A DNA stretch of 64,000 bases from contig NZ_JAXCHP010000001.1 in NCBI RefSeq assembly GCF_035984545.1, forward strand, positions 1,178,001 through 1,242,000. Reading direction: 5' to 3'. Made by a program: the position numbers and the translations under genes. The notes under the pieces are model-generated. The model had not been told where the DNA came from and searched no databases. It saw only the letters and a program-made list of their open reading frames with translations. Shown here one piece after another: positions 35,749 to 44,919 of the stretch (positions within the stretch are counted from its first letter, which is position 1; the number at the start of each line of letters is the position of its first letter). The stretch is from Cryobacterium sp. GrIS_2_6 (lineage in GTDB: Bacteria > Actinomycetota > Actinomycetes > Actinomycetales > Microbacteriaceae).

Positions 35749-35789
35749 GGTCCCGGCTCGCTCCCTGTGTCGCTGCCGGTACGGTGATC

Positions 35790-35801
35790 TAGGCTCGCTC
35801 C
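35790..35801 (+). promoter_or_regulatory. -10 element (TAGGCT) of the DUF885 gene, leaderless spacing
   Basis: TAGGCT at 35790-35795, six bases, then ATG at 35802. No SD is visible. Confidence 0.55.
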
Positions 35802-37478
35802 ATGAGCCAAGACACCGTGCGTACGCCCACAGAGATTGATGCGATCGCCGAAGACTGGGTCGATACCCTCGTCGACCTCGATCCCACGATCGGCACCTAC
35901 ATCGGCCGCAGCGTGGGCGCCGACCGGTATGGCGACTACTCTCCGGCGGGCCTGGAACGGCACCGCCTCGCGTCTCTTGCCACGATCAGGCGCCTCGATG
36001 CCGCCGTCGTCGTCGACGCGGTCGACGAGGTCACCCGCACGGATCTGCGCAGCGAACTCGCCCTCGGCGTCGAGAGCGCCGATGCGGGCCTGCCGCTTCG
36101 GGACCTGAACAATCTCGCCTCGCCCGCGCAGGACATCCGCGCGGCCTTCGACCTGATGCCGACGGAAACCGTCGAGGACTGGCGCACCATCTCCACGCGG
36201 CTCGGCGCCGTGCCCGAGGCCGTCGCGGGTTACATCGAGACCCTGCGCCTCGGCATCCGCGAAGGCATCATGCCCGCGAAGCGCCAGGTGCGCGAGGTCG
36301 CAGTTCAGGCACGTCGGCACGCGGCGAAGACGGGCTTCTTCGCCACGCTCGCCGCGGAGGCGAGTCCCGTGACGGGCAGCCTGCCCGCGAGTCTCGCGAC
36401 CGACCTCGGGTCCGGCGCCCGCGCCGCCGCCGCCGCATACTCCGCGCTGGCCGCCTTCCTCGGCGACGAGCTCGAACGGTCCGCGCCAGAGGCGGATGCG
36501 GTCGGCCGGGAGATCTATGCGCTCCAGTCCCGCCGGTTCCTCGGTGCCGCCGTCGACCTCGACGAAACTTACGAGTGGGGGATCGAGGAACTCGCCAGGA
36601 TGGTCGCGGAGCAGGAGGGTATCGCCAGGCAGATTCTCCCGGGAGCGAGCGTGCAGGAGGCCATCGCCCACCTCGACGCCGACCAGAGCCGCACCCTGCA
36701 CGGCACGGCGGCCTTGCAACGCTGGATGCAGGAGACGAGCGACCGCGCCGTCGCCGAACTGTCGGTCAGTCACTTCGACATCCCCCAGGAGATCCGCGCG
36801 CTCGAGTGCCTGATCGCCCCGACGCAGGACGGCGGCGTGTACTACACCGGGCCGAGCGACGACTTCTCCAGGCCGGGCCGGATGTGGTGGTCGGTTCCGG
36901 CAGGCGTCACCGAGTTCTCCACCTGGCGCGAACTGTCGACCGTCTATCACGAGGGTGTTCCGGGTCACCACCTGCAGATCGGACAGGCGGTGCACAACCG
37001 CGGCATCCTGAACACCTGGCGTCGCCATCTCGCAGGCACGTCAGGGCACGCAGAGGGCTGGGCGCTCTACGCCGAACGCCTGATGAGCGAGCTCGGCTAC
37101 CTCGACGACCCGGCCGACCGTCTCGGCATGCTCGACGGCCAGCGGATGCGCGCCGCCCGCGTCGTGATCGACATCGGCGTGCACCTCGGCAAGACCCTGC
37201 CGGATGGAAGCGGCGCCTGGACGGCCGAGCATGCCTTCGACTTCTTCCGCCGCAACGCGAACGTCGACGAGAGCACGGTGCAGTTCGAAGTCAACCGGTA
37301 CCTCGGCTGGCCGGGACAGGCGCCCTCGTACAAGATCGGCCAGCGCATCTGGGAGGAACTCCGCGACGCCAGCAAGGCCAGGGAGGGTGCGGCGTTCTCG
37401 ATCAAGGATTTCCACAGGCGAGCCCTCGACCTCGGCGGCGTCGGCCTCGACACCCTCCGCGCGGCGCTGCTGTCCTGA
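35802..37478 (+). CDS. DUF885 family putative metallopeptidase
   Basis: 558-residue cytosolic protein of the DUF885 group, mostly helical and related to zincin metallopeptidases. The zinc motif is HEGVPGHHLQ (about residues 383-392, a HExxGHH-like arrangement), preceded by WWSVPAGVTEFSTW and followed by GHAEGWALYAERLM with the third-ligand Glu region. The C-terminus contains FEVNRYLGWPGQAPSYKIGQ, also conserved in the family. No signal peptide is visible. Physiological substrates are unknown; peptidase activity is inferred from the motif. It forms a single-gene unit between polA and rpsA. Confidence 0.85.
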   Translation: MSQDTVRTPTEIDAIAEDWVDTLVDLDPTIGTYIGRSVGADRYGDYSPAGLERHRLASLATIRRLDAAVVVDAVDEVTRTDLRSELALGVESADAGLPLRDLNNLASPAQDIRAAFDLMPTETVEDWRTISTRLGAVPEAVAGYIETLRLGIREGIMPAKRQVREVAVQARRHAAKTGFFATLAAEASPVTGSLPASLATDLGSGARAAAAAYSALAAFLGDELERSAPEADAVGREIYALQSRRFLGAAVDLDETYEWGIEELARMVAEQEGIARQILPGASVQEAIAHLDADQSRTLHGTAALQRWMQETSDRAVAELSVSHFDIPQEIRALECLIAPTQDGGVYYTGPSDDFSRPGRMWWSVPAGVTEFSTWRELSTVYHEGVPGHHLQIGQAVHNRGILNTWRRHLAGTSGHAEGWALYAERLMSELGYLDDPADRLGMLDGQRMRAARVVIDIGVHLGKTLPDGSGAWTAEHAFDFFRRNANVDESTVQFEVNRYLGWPGQAPSYKIGQRIWEELRDASKAREGAAFSIKDFHRRALDLGGVGLDTLRAALLS

Positions 37479-37512
37479 CGTCTCTCCGGGTACACGACGT
37501 GATACGCGGATG

Positions 37513-37561
37513 TTGCCGGTGGCCCCTGCAAACAGCTAAGCTTGACTGTCACGTTTGTGAC
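37513..37561 (+). promoter_or_regulatory. rpsA promoter with a hairpin at the predicted transcript 5' end
   Basis: -35 TTGCCG (37513-37518), 18-nt spacer, -10 TAAGCT (37537-37542), predicted start near 37549. A perfect GTCAC-GTTT-GTGAC inverted repeat (37548-37561) covers the predicted start. It could protect the mRNA 5' end or serve as an operator. The leader to the ATG is about 100 nt and has no large ORF. Confidence 0.6.
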
Positions 37562-37647
37562 GAACTATCCGCTGCCATGCGCGGAGTCCACAATCCCCAC
37601 CCGTTCGCGTATGGCCCGACTTATGTCCATCCTGGAGCAACTACTAC

Positions 37648-39105
37648 ATGACAATCGCAACGACCGATAGGGCACCTAAGCAGGTCGCCATCAACGACAT
37701 TGGATCTGCTGAAGACTTTCTTGCCGCGGTCGAAAAGACTCTGAAATTCTTCAACGACGGAGACCTCATCGAGGGCATCGTTGTGAAGATCGACCGCGAC
37801 GAGGTCCTCCTCGACGTGGGTTACAAGACCGAGGGCGTCATTCCCTCCCGCGAACTTTCCATCAAGCACGACGTTGACCCTTCCGAGGTTGTCAAGGTCG
37901 GCGACCTGGTCGAGGCCCTTGTTCTCCAGAAGGAAGACAAAGAAGGCCGCCTCATCCTCTCGAAGAAGCGCGCCCAGTACGAACGTGCGTGGGGCGACGT
38001 CGAGAAGATCAAGGAATCCGATGGCGTTGTCACCGGTTCGGTCATCGAGGTCGTCAAGGGCGGGCTCATCGTCGACATCGGCCTCCGTGGCTTCCTGCCG
38101 GCCTCGCTCATCGAGCTTCGCCGCGTTCGCGACCTGACCCCGTACCTGGGCCAGGAGATCGAAGCGAAGATCCTCGAGCTCGACAAGAACCGCAACAACG
38201 TTGTGCTGTCCCGTCGTGCCCTGCTCGAGCAGACGCAGTCCGAGAGCCGCACCACGTTCCTCAACAACCTCCAGAAGGGACAGGTCCGCAAGGGCGTCGT
38301 CTCCTCGATCGTCAACTTCGGTGCGTTCGTCGACCTTGGTGGCGTTGACGGCCTGGTTCACGTCTCCGAACTCAGCTGGAAGCACATCGAGCACGCCAGC
38401 GAGGTTGTCGAGGTCGGCCAGGAAGTCACCGTCGAGATCCTCGAGGTCGACCTCGAGCGCGAGCGCGTGTCGCTGTCGCTCAAGGCCACCCAGGAAGACC
38501 CGTGGCAGGTCTTCGCCCGCACCCACGCCATCGGCCAGGTTGCACCGGGCAAGGTCACCAAGCTCGTCCCCTTCGGCGCGTTCGTTCGCGTTGCAGAGGG
38601 CATCGAGGGCCTGGTCCACATCAGCGAACTCTCCGGCAAGCACGTCGAGCTCGCTGAGCAGGTCGTTTCGGTCGGCGACGAGGTCTTCGTCAAGGTCATC
38701 GACATCGACCTCGAGCGTCGCCGCATCTCGCTGAGCCTCAAGCAGGCCAACGAGGGTGTCGACCCCGAGGGCACCGAGTTCGACCCGGCGCTCTACGGAA
38801 TGCTCACCGAGTACGACGACCAGGGCAACTACAAGTACCCCGAGGGCTTCGACCCGGAGACCAACGAGTGGCGCGAAGGCTTCGAAAACCAGCGCGAGAA
38901 GTGGGAGCAGGACTACGCTGCAGCCCAGGCTCGCTGGGAAGCACACAAGAAGCAGGTCGCGTCCGCGAACGACGAGATCATCGCTGTCGGCGACGTTCCC
39001 TCCGCAGCTGGCAACTCGTTCTCGAGCGAGACGGCCGGAGCCGGAACGCTTGCTGACGACGAGGCACTCGCCGCGCTGCGCGAGAAGCTCAGCAGCAACA
39101 ACTAG
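37648..39105 (+). CDS. rpsA: 30S ribosomal protein S1
   Basis: 485-residue mRNA-binding ribosomal protein with four S1 OB-fold repeats (about residues 34-105, 122-190, 207-277 and 293-363), the actinobacterial number (six in E. coli). Repeats 3 and 4 are canonical: FGAFVDLGGVDGLVHVSELS and FGAFVRVAEGIEGLVHISEL. A long acidic, Gln/Glu-rich C-terminal tail (about 370-485) follows. ATG 37648 sits 11 nt after GGAG. Codon use is more biased to C-ending and highly expressed codons than its neighbours, as expected for a ribosomal gene. It ends at a strong terminator. Confidence 0.97.
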   Translation: MTIATTDRAPKQVAINDIGSAEDFLAAVEKTLKFFNDGDLIEGIVVKIDRDEVLLDVGYKTEGVIPSRELSIKHDVDPSEVVKVGDLVEALVLQKEDKEGRLILSKKRAQYERAWGDVEKIKESDGVVTGSVIEVVKGGLIVDIGLRGFLPASLIELRRVRDLTPYLGQEIEAKILELDKNRNNVVLSRRALLEQTQSESRTTFLNNLQKGQVRKGVVSSIVNFGAFVDLGGVDGLVHVSELSWKHIEHASEVVEVGQEVTVEILEVDLERERVSLSLKATQEDPWQVFARTHAIGQVAPGKVTKLVPFGAFVRVAEGIEGLVHISELSGKHVELAEQVVSVGDEVFVKVIDIDLERRRISLSLKQANEGVDPEGTEFDPALYGMLTEYDDQGNYKYPEGFDPETNEWREGFENQREKWEQDYAAAQARWEAHKKQVASANDEIIAVGDVPSAAGNSFSSETAGAGTLADDEALAALREKLSSNN

Positions 39106-39123
39106 CAGAACCAGCACCACCAG

Positions 39124-39160
39124 AACCGGCCGGACCCTTCGGGGCCCGGCCGGTTTTCTG
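39124..39160 (+). terminator. Terminator of rpsA
   Basis: AACCGGCCGG (39124-39133) pairs with CCGGCCGGTT (39146-39155), enclosing CCC-TTCG-GGG, then TTTTCTG. Strong GC stem with a UUCG loop. Confidence 0.9.
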
Positions 39161-39177
39161 CGCCCTGGCCACATCGG

Positions 39178-39190
39178 TAGCATTGCCGGG
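39178..39190 (+). promoter_or_regulatory. coaE -10 element (TAGCAT), leaderless spacing
   Basis: TAGCAT at 39178-39183, seven bases, then GTG at 39191. Confidence 0.45.
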
Positions 39191-39829
39191 GTGTACCTCA
39201 TTGGACTGACCGGCGGGATCGCATCCGGCAAGAGCACCGTTGCGAGCGCCCTCGCGGAATATGGGGCCGTCGTCGTCGATGCGGATCGCCTCGCCCGCGA
39301 GGTCGTCGAACCCGGCACCCCCGTCCTGGCGGCGATCGCGACGGAGTTCGGCACCGCTCTTGTCGCACCGGACGGTGCGCTGGACCGGCAGGCGCTCGGA
39401 GCGATCGTTTTCGGCGACCCGGCAGCGCTGGCCCGGCTCAACGCGATCGTGCACCCCGCCGTGCGGTCGCTCACGAACGAACGCATCCGTGCAGCGGGGC
39501 TGGCGAATCCCTCGGCTGTGGTCGTCTACGACGTACCCCTTCTGGTCGAGGCGGCCGTCGAGCATTGGTTCGACCTCGTTGTCGTCACCCAGGCGACTCC
39601 GGAGACCCGGATGCAACGGATGGTCGACCTGCGCCGGATGAGCCAGGAGGACGCGGCCCAGCGCATCCGCAACCAGGCCGATGATGCCGAACGGCTTGCG
39701 ATCGCGGACGTCGTGATCGACACCGACGGCACCCTCGAAGACACCCTGCGACAGGTCGACGAGCTGTGGGAACGAGTGCGGAGCGCCGGAAGCTCTGCGG
39801 GCACCGAGAGTGTCGGTGGTCGAATCTAG
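39191..39829 (+). CDS. coaE: Dephospho-CoA kinase
   Basis: Phosphorylates the 3'-hydroxyl of dephospho-CoA, the last step of coenzyme A synthesis. The 212-residue P-loop kinase has LTGGIASGKSTVA at the N-terminus, VVDADRLAREVVEPG (catalytic Asp), HPAVR, and DVPLLVEAAVEHWFD with the lid region QRMVDLRRMSQEDA. GTG 39191 is chosen because the conserved YLIGLTGG begins right after it. Its TAG stop codon forms the first three bases of the uvrB -10 hexamer, so the genes are adjacent but separately transcribed or read through. Confidence 0.96.
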   Translation: MYLIGLTGGIASGKSTVASALAEYGAVVVDADRLAREVVEPGTPVLAAIATEFGTALVAPDGALDRQALGAIVFGDPAALARLNAIVHPAVRSLTNERIRAAGLANPSAVVVYDVPLLVEAAVEHWFDLVVVTQATPETRMQRMVDLRRMSQEDAAQRIRNQADDAERLAIADVVIDTDGTLEDTLRQVDELWERVRSAGSSAGTESVGGRI

Positions 39830-39838
39830 ACTGGAGGG
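39827..39838 (+). promoter_or_regulatory. uvrB -10 element (TAGACT) overlapping the coaE stop codon
   Basis: TAGACT at 39827-39832, six bases (GGAGGG), then ATG at 39839. The six bases are also an SD for read-through transcripts from coaE, so the site may serve both leaderless and leadered mRNAs. Confidence 0.5.
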
Positions 39839-41899
39839 ATGGAACCCACGCGATCCGTACATCCCTTTGAGGTCGTGAGCGAATACACGCCCAGCGGCGA
39901 CCAGCCGACCGCGATCAAAGAACTCGCCGAGCGCATCAACGCCGGTGAAACCGACATCGTGCTCCTCGGAGCCACCGGAACCGGCAAGTCCGCGACGACC
40001 GCCTGGCTGATCGAGCAGGTGCAGCGCCCCACACTCGTGCTCGCCCACAACAAGACCCTCGCAGCCCAGCTCGTCAACGAGTTCCGCGAGCTGATGCCGA
40101 ACAACGCCATCGAGTACTTCGTGTCGTACTACGACTACTACCAGCCGGAAGCGTACGTCCCGCAGACGGACACCTTCATCGAGAAGGACTCCTCGATCAA
40201 CGCCGAGGTCGAGCGGCTCAGGCACTCCACCACGAACTCGCTCCTGAGCCGCCGCGACGTCGTCGTCGTCTCCACCGTGTCCTGCATCTACGGCCTCGGC
40301 ACGCCGGAAGGCTACATGGAAGCGATGATCGCGCTCCAGATCGGGCAGAAGGTCGACCGGGACTGGCTGATCCGGAAGTTCGTGGCGATGCAGTACCAGC
40401 GAAACGACGTGGACTTCTCCAGGGGCCACTTCCGGGTGCGCGGCGACACTATCGAGATCATCCCGATGTACGAGGAACTCGCGATCCGGATCGAGATGTT
40501 CGGTGATGAGATCGAGGCGCTCTACAGCCTGCACCCGCTCACCGGTGACATCGTCCGCAAGCTCGAGTCTGTGTCCGTCTTCCCCGGCTCGCACTACGTC
40601 GCGAGCACGGAGACCATGCAGCGGGCCATCGTCACCATCCAGGAAGAACTCGCCGAACGACTCGGCCAGCTCGAACGGGAAGGCAAACTGCTCGAGGCAC
40701 AGCGACTGCGGATGCGCACGACCTTCGACCTCGAAATGATGGAACAGATCGGCTTCTGCTCCGGCATCGAGAACTACTCCCGTCACATCGACCAGCGGTC
40801 GCCGGGGGAGGCCCCGCACTGTCTCCTCGACTATTTCCCCGATGATTTCCTGATGGTCATCGACGAGTCCCACGTCACCGTCCCACAGATCGGCGCGATG
40901 TACGAGGGCGACTCCTCCCGCAAGCGCACACTGGTCGAGCACGGCTTCCGGCTCCCGAGCGCGCTCGACAACCGGCCGCTCAAGTTCAATGAATTCAAGG
41001 ACAGGGTCGGCCAGACCGTCTACCTGTCCGCCACGCCCGGAAAATACGAGATGGGCATCGCCGACGGCATCGTCGAACAGATCATCCGCCCGACCGGGCT
41101 CATCGACCCGCAGATCATCGTGAAGCCGTCCAAGGGGCAGATCGACGACCTCCTCGAAGAGATCCACAAGCGCGTCGCACTCAACGAGCGGGTACTCGTC
41201 ACGACCCTCACCAAGAAGATGGCCGAGGAACTCACGGACTTCCTCACCGAGGCCGGCGTCCGGGTGCGCTACCTGCACTCCGACGTCGACACCCTGCGCC
41301 GGGTCGAGCTCCTCACCGAGCTCCGCGCGGGCGTGTATGACGTTCTCGTCGGCATCAATCTCCTCCGGGAGGGCCTCGACCTGCCAGAGGTGTCGCTCGT
41401 CGCAATCCTCGACGCCGACAAGGAAGGGTTCCTGCGCTCCGCAACCTCCCTCATCCAGACCATCGGCCGGGCCGCCCGGAACGTCTCCGGCGAGGTGCAC
41501 ATGTACGCCGACCGGCTCACCGCCTCGATGGAACGCGCGATCGATGAGACCGACCGCCGCCGCGAAAAGCAGGTCGCCTACAACACCCTGCACGGCATCG
41601 ACCCCACTCCGCTCCGCAAACGGATCGGCGACATCACCGACATCCTCGCGCGGGAAGAGGCCGACACGGCCGAGCTCCTCGCCGGTCGCGACGCCCGGCG
41701 CAAGGTCGCGGCGACTCCGCTCCGCACCGGCATCGCCGCGAACGGCGCCAACGACCTCGAATCGATCATCGCCGACCTCAGCGGCCAGATGCTCGAGGCC
41801 GCGGGCGAGCTCAAGTTCGAACTCGCTGCCCGGCTCCGGGACGAGGTCTCCGAACTCAAGCGCGAACTCCGCCAGATGGAGAAGGCCGGGCACATCTGA
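39839..41899 (+). CDS. uvrB: Excinuclease ABC subunit B
   Basis: Damage-verifying helicase-like subunit of nucleotide excision repair, loaded by UvrA and recruiting UvrC. It has 686 residues. Walker [12 protein letters not shown], the beta-hairpin region [26 protein letters not shown] (Walker B), the C-terminal helicase motif [14 protein letters not shown] and TIGRAARN. The final UVR domain (about 640-680, [15 protein letters not shown]) contacts UvrC. uvrA follows after 101 nt with its own SOS-regulated promoter; no SOS box is seen directly before uvrB. Confidence 0.98.
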   Translation: MEPTRSVHPFEVVSEYTPSGDQPTAIKELAERINAGETDIVLLGATGTGKSATTAWLIEQVQRPTLVLAHNKTLAAQLVNEFRELMPNNAIEYFVSYYDYYQPEAYVPQTDTFIEKDSSINAEVERLRHSTTNSLLSRRDVVVVSTVSCIYGLGTPEGYMEAMIALQIGQKVDRDWLIRKFVAMQYQRNDVDFSRGHFRVRGDTIEIIPMYEELAIRIEMFGDEIEALYSLHPLTGDIVRKLESVSVFPGSHYVASTETMQRAIVTIQEELAERLGQLEREGKLLEAQRLRMRTTFDLEMMEQIGFCSGIENYSRHIDQRSPGEAPHCLLDYFPDDFLMVIDESHVTVPQIGAMYEGDSSRKRTLVEHGFRLPSALDNRPLKFNEFKDRVGQTVYLSATPGKYEMGIADGIVEQIIRPTGLIDPQIIVKPSKGQIDDLLEEIHKRVALNERVLVTTLTKKMAEELTDFLTEAGVRVRYLHSDVDTLRRVELLTELRAGVYDVLVGINLLREGLDLPEVSLVAILDADKEGFLRSATSLIQTIGRAARNVSGEVHMYADRLTASMERAIDETDRRREKQVAYNTLHGIDPTPLRKRIGDITDILAREEADTAELLAGRDARRKVAATPLRTGIAANGANDLESIIADLSGQMLEAAGELKFELAARLRDEVSELKRELRQMEKAGHI

Positions 41900-41929
41900 C
41901 GGACACCAAACCAACGTCACGGTCGCAAT

Positions 41930-41945
41930 TCGAACGTTTGTTCGC
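41930..41945 (+). promoter_or_regulatory. LexA/SOS box upstream of uvrA
   Basis: TCGAACgtttGTTCGC matches the Gram-positive/actinobacterial LexA consensus CGAAC-N4-GTTCG perfectly in both half-sites (CGAAC 41931-41935, GTTCG 41940-41944). It is centred about 50 nt before the uvrA -10 element, so LexA would repress uvrA until DNA damage. Confidence 0.85.
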
Positions 41946-41988
41946 TCAGGGCGTGCGTCCGGGGCGCAGGTGTGTCGGTGGCACTCAA

Positions 41989-42000
41989 TAGACTCGAACG
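41989..42000 (+). promoter_or_regulatory. uvrA -10 element (TAGACT), leaderless spacing
   Basis: TAGACT at 41989-41994, six bases, then GTG at 42001. No SD is visible. Confidence 0.55.
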
Positions 42001-44868
42001 GTGTCAATTTCCAAGGTAACGTCCGGGTCCAAGCTCAGTGTCCGAGGTGCGCGTGTGCACAACCTGCACAACGTCGATTTGGAGATCCCCAGGGATTCCC
42101 TGGTCGTCTTCACGGGGCTGTCCGGTTCCGGTAAGTCCTCACTCGCGTTCGACACCATCTTCGCGGAGGGGCAACGCCGCTACGTCGAGTCGCTCTCCGC
42201 TTACGCACGCCAGTTCCTCGGCCAGGTCGACCGGCCGGACGTCGACTTCATCGAGGGGCTCAGCCCCGCCGTCTCGATCGACCAGAAGTCGACCAACCGC
42301 AACCCACGGTCGACGGTCGGCACGATCACCGAGGTCTACGACTACATGCGCCTGCTCTGGGCCCGCATCGGAGTGCCGCACTGCGCAGACTGCGGCGAGG
42401 TCATCCAGGCCCAGACCGTTCAGCAGATCGCCGACCAGCTCATGGAACTTCCGCAGGGCACCCGGTACCAGATCCTGAGCCCGGTCGTCTCCCAGAAGAA
42501 GGGCGAGTTCGTCGACCTGATCAAGGAACTCGCCGCCGGCGGCTACTCTCGCGCCATGGTCGACGGCACCCAGATCCAGCTCAGCGAACCGCCGACGCTC
42601 AAGAAGCAGCTCAAGCACGACATCTCCGTGGTCGTCGACCGCCTCGTCGCGGCGCCGGAACTCCTCAGCCGCCTGACCGACTCCCTCGAGACCGCGCTCA
42701 AGCTCACCGACGGCATCGTCCAGATCAACTACGTCGACGCGGAGGGTGACGCGGCGTGGCAGAGCTACTCCGAGAAGCTCTCCTGCCCGAACAACCACCC
42801 CGTGCAGCTCACCGAGATCGAACCGCGCACCTTCTCCTTCAACGCGCCCTTCGGCGCCTGCCCCGAGTGCTCCGGCCTCGGCACGCGGATGTCAGTCGAC
42901 CAGGATCTCCTTCTCGGCGACCCTGAGCTCAGCATCGCGGAGGGTGTCGTGCTGCCCTGGACCACCCAGGGCAAGGGACTCTTCCAGTACTACGAGAAAC
43001 TGCTCGACGGCCTCGCGCACGACCTCGACTTCTCCCTCGACACCCCCTGGGGCGAACTCACGCCCGACGTGCAGAATGCCGTGCTCCGTGGCGATAACTT
43101 CGAGGTCCGCGTGAAGTGGAAGAATCGCTACGGCCGCGAGATGAGCTATACCTCCGGCTTCGAGGGCGTCGTGCCGTACATCGAACGCCAGTACCTGCAG
43201 GCGGAGTCCGACACCCAGCGGGCCCGCTGGGGCGAGTACCTCCGCGAGATCGACTGCCCGGTCTGCTCGGGCACCCGGCTCAAGCCAGAGGTCCTCGCCG
43301 TGCTGATCCACGGCTCGAGCATCGCGGATGTCTGCAACCTGAGCCTCGCGGACGCCAGGTCGTTCATGGACCTGCTCGAACTGACCGACCGTGAGGCCAT
43401 GATCGCGGCCCAGGTCCTCCGCGAGATCAAGGCGCGGCTGGACTTCCTGATCCGGGTCGGCCTCAACTATCTGAACCTGGCCCGCGCAGCCGCGAGCCTC
43501 TCCGGCGGAGAGGCCCAGCGCATCCGCCTGGCCACGCAGATCGGCTCCGGGCTGACCGGGGTGCTCTACGTGCTCGACGAGCCGAGTATCGGCCTGCACC
43601 AGCGGGACAACCGGCGACTCATCGAGACCCTCGTCGCCCTCCGCGACCTCGGCAACACCCTCATCGTCGTCGAACACGATGAGGACACCATCAAGATGGC
43701 CGATTGGATCGTCGACATCGGTCCCGGCGCCGGCGTGAACGGCGGCCACGTCGTGCACTCCGGCTCCTACGCGAGCCTGCTGGAGAACCGGGAGTCGCTC
43801 ACGGGAGACTACCTCGCCGGCCGCAAGTCGATCGAGACGCCGGAGACGCGCCGGCCGATCGACCCTGACCGCCAGATCAGCGTGATCGGGGCGGAGGCGA
43901 ACAACCTCAAGAAGGTGTCCGTGATGTTCCCGCTCGGCACCTTCACCGCCGTCACCGGCGTGAGCGGCTCCGGCAAGTCTTCCCTCGTCAACGACATCCT
44001 CTACCGGGTGCTCGCCAACCGGTTGAACGGCGCCCGCAAGCTGCCCGGCAAGCACACCAGGGTCACCGGGCTCGAGCAGCTGGACAAGGTCATCCACGTC
44101 GACCAGGCCCCGATCGGGCGCACCCCCCGGTCCAACCCGGCGACGTACACGGGCGTGTTCGACAAGATCCGCACCCTGTTCTCGGAGACGATCGAGGCGA
44201 AGGCGCGCGGCTACCTGCCCGGCCGGTTCAGCTTCAACGTCAAAGGCGGCCGCTGCGAAGCCTGCTCCGGCGACGGCACGATCAAGATCGAGATGAACTT
44301 CCTGCCCGACGTCTATGTCGCGTGCGAGGTCTGCGGGGGAGCGCGGTACAACCGCGACACCCTCACCGTTCACTACAAGGGCAAGAACATCGCAGAGGTC
44401 CTCGACATGCCGATCAGCGAGGCTGCGGAATTCTTCGAGCCGATCTCGGCGATCCACCGCTTCCTGAAGACCCTCGTCGAGGTCGGACTCGGCTATGTGC
44501 GCCTCGGCCAGAGCGCCACGACGCTCTCCGGCGGTGAGGCGCAGCGCGTCAAGCTCGCCACCGAACTCCAGCGGCGCTCGAACGGCCGCAGCGTCTACGT
44601 GCTTGACGAACCCACGACAGGGCTGCACTTCGAAGACGTGCGCAAGCTCCTGCTGGTGCTCAACAGCCTCGTCGACAAGGGCAACACCGTGATCGTGATC
44701 GAGCACAACCTCGACGTGATCAAATCGGCCGACTGGGTGATCGACCTCGGGCCAGAGGGCGGGTCCGGCGGCGGGCGCGTGCTCGCGACCGGAACGCCGG
44801 AGCACATCGCGACCGTCAAGAAGAGCCACACGGGCACCTTCCTCAAAGAGATCCTGGCGGCGCGCTAA
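42001..44868 (+). CDS. uvrA: Excinuclease ABC subunit A
   Basis: DNA-damage sensor of nucleotide excision repair; dimeric ABC ATPase that delivers UvrB. It has 955 residues. The first Walker A is [12 protein letters not shown] (about 41) and the second [12 protein letters not shown] (about 657). The ABC signatures lie in [13 protein letters not shown] and [13 protein letters not shown], with Walker [11 protein letters not shown] and [10 protein letters not shown]. Zinc modules are [24 protein letters not shown] and [13 protein letters not shown] 42001 fits the leaderless -10. An SOS box lies 56 nt upstream. uvrC follows after 51 nt. Confidence 0.98.
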   Translation: MSISKVTSGSKLSVRGARVHNLHNVDLEIPRDSLVVFTGLSGSGKSSLAFDTIFAEGQRRYVESLSAYARQFLGQVDRPDVDFIEGLSPAVSIDQKSTNRNPRSTVGTITEVYDYMRLLWARIGVPHCADCGEVIQAQTVQQIADQLMELPQGTRYQILSPVVSQKKGEFVDLIKELAAGGYSRAMVDGTQIQLSEPPTLKKQLKHDISVVVDRLVAAPELLSRLTDSLETALKLTDGIVQINYVDAEGDAAWQSYSEKLSCPNNHPVQLTEIEPRTFSFNAPFGACPECSGLGTRMSVDQDLLLGDPELSIAEGVVLPWTTQGKGLFQYYEKLLDGLAHDLDFSLDTPWGELTPDVQNAVLRGDNFEVRVKWKNRYGREMSYTSGFEGVVPYIERQYLQAESDTQRARWGEYLREIDCPVCSGTRLKPEVLAVLIHGSSIADVCNLSLADARSFMDLLELTDREAMIAAQVLREIKARLDFLIRVGLNYLNLARAAASLSGGEAQRIRLATQIGSGLTGVLYVLDEPSIGLHQRDNRRLIETLVALRDLGNTLIVVEHDEDTIKMADWIVDIGPGAGVNGGHVVHSGSYASLLENRESLTGDYLAGRKSIETPETRRPIDPDRQISVIGAEANNLKKVSVMFPLGTFTAVTGVSGSGKSSLVNDILYRVLANRLNGARKLPGKHTRVTGLEQLDKVIHVDQAPIGRTPRSNPATYTGVFDKIRTLFSETIEAKARGYLPGRFSFNVKGGRCEACSGDGTIKIEMNFLPDVYVACEVCGGARYNRDTLTVHYKGKNIAEVLDMPISEAAEFFEPISAIHRFLKTLVEVGLGYVRLGQSATTLSGGEAQRVKLATELQRRSNGRSVYVLDEPTTGLHFEDVRKLLLVLNSLVDKGNTVIVIEHNLDVIKSADWVIDLGPEGGSGGGRVLATGTPEHIATVKKSHTGTFLKEILAAR

Positions 44869-44896
44869 AATTCTGTTCGGCCGGTTTCTGTCCGGC
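44866..44896 (+). promoter_or_regulatory. uvrC leader: -10-like TAAAAT and a small hairpin
   Basis: TAAAAT (44866-44871) includes the uvrA stop codon. GCCGG-tttctgt-CCGGC (44880-44896) forms a 5-bp hairpin in the leader. The uvrC SD AGGAGA follows near 44910. It could be a weak internal promoter or just an intercistronic hairpin. Confidence 0.35.
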
Positions 44897-44919
44897 ACGG
44901 GGAAGTACCAGGAGAGTTC

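Noticed and set aside
39089..42007. Very long minus-strand open frames opposite uvrB, and similar ones opposite gltB, metH, uvrA, polA and tkt
   Set aside because: They are antisense shadows caused by high third-position GC. Their translations are low-complexity (Arg, Val, Glu, Asp rich) with no family motifs, and the opposite strand encodes recognised enzymes.
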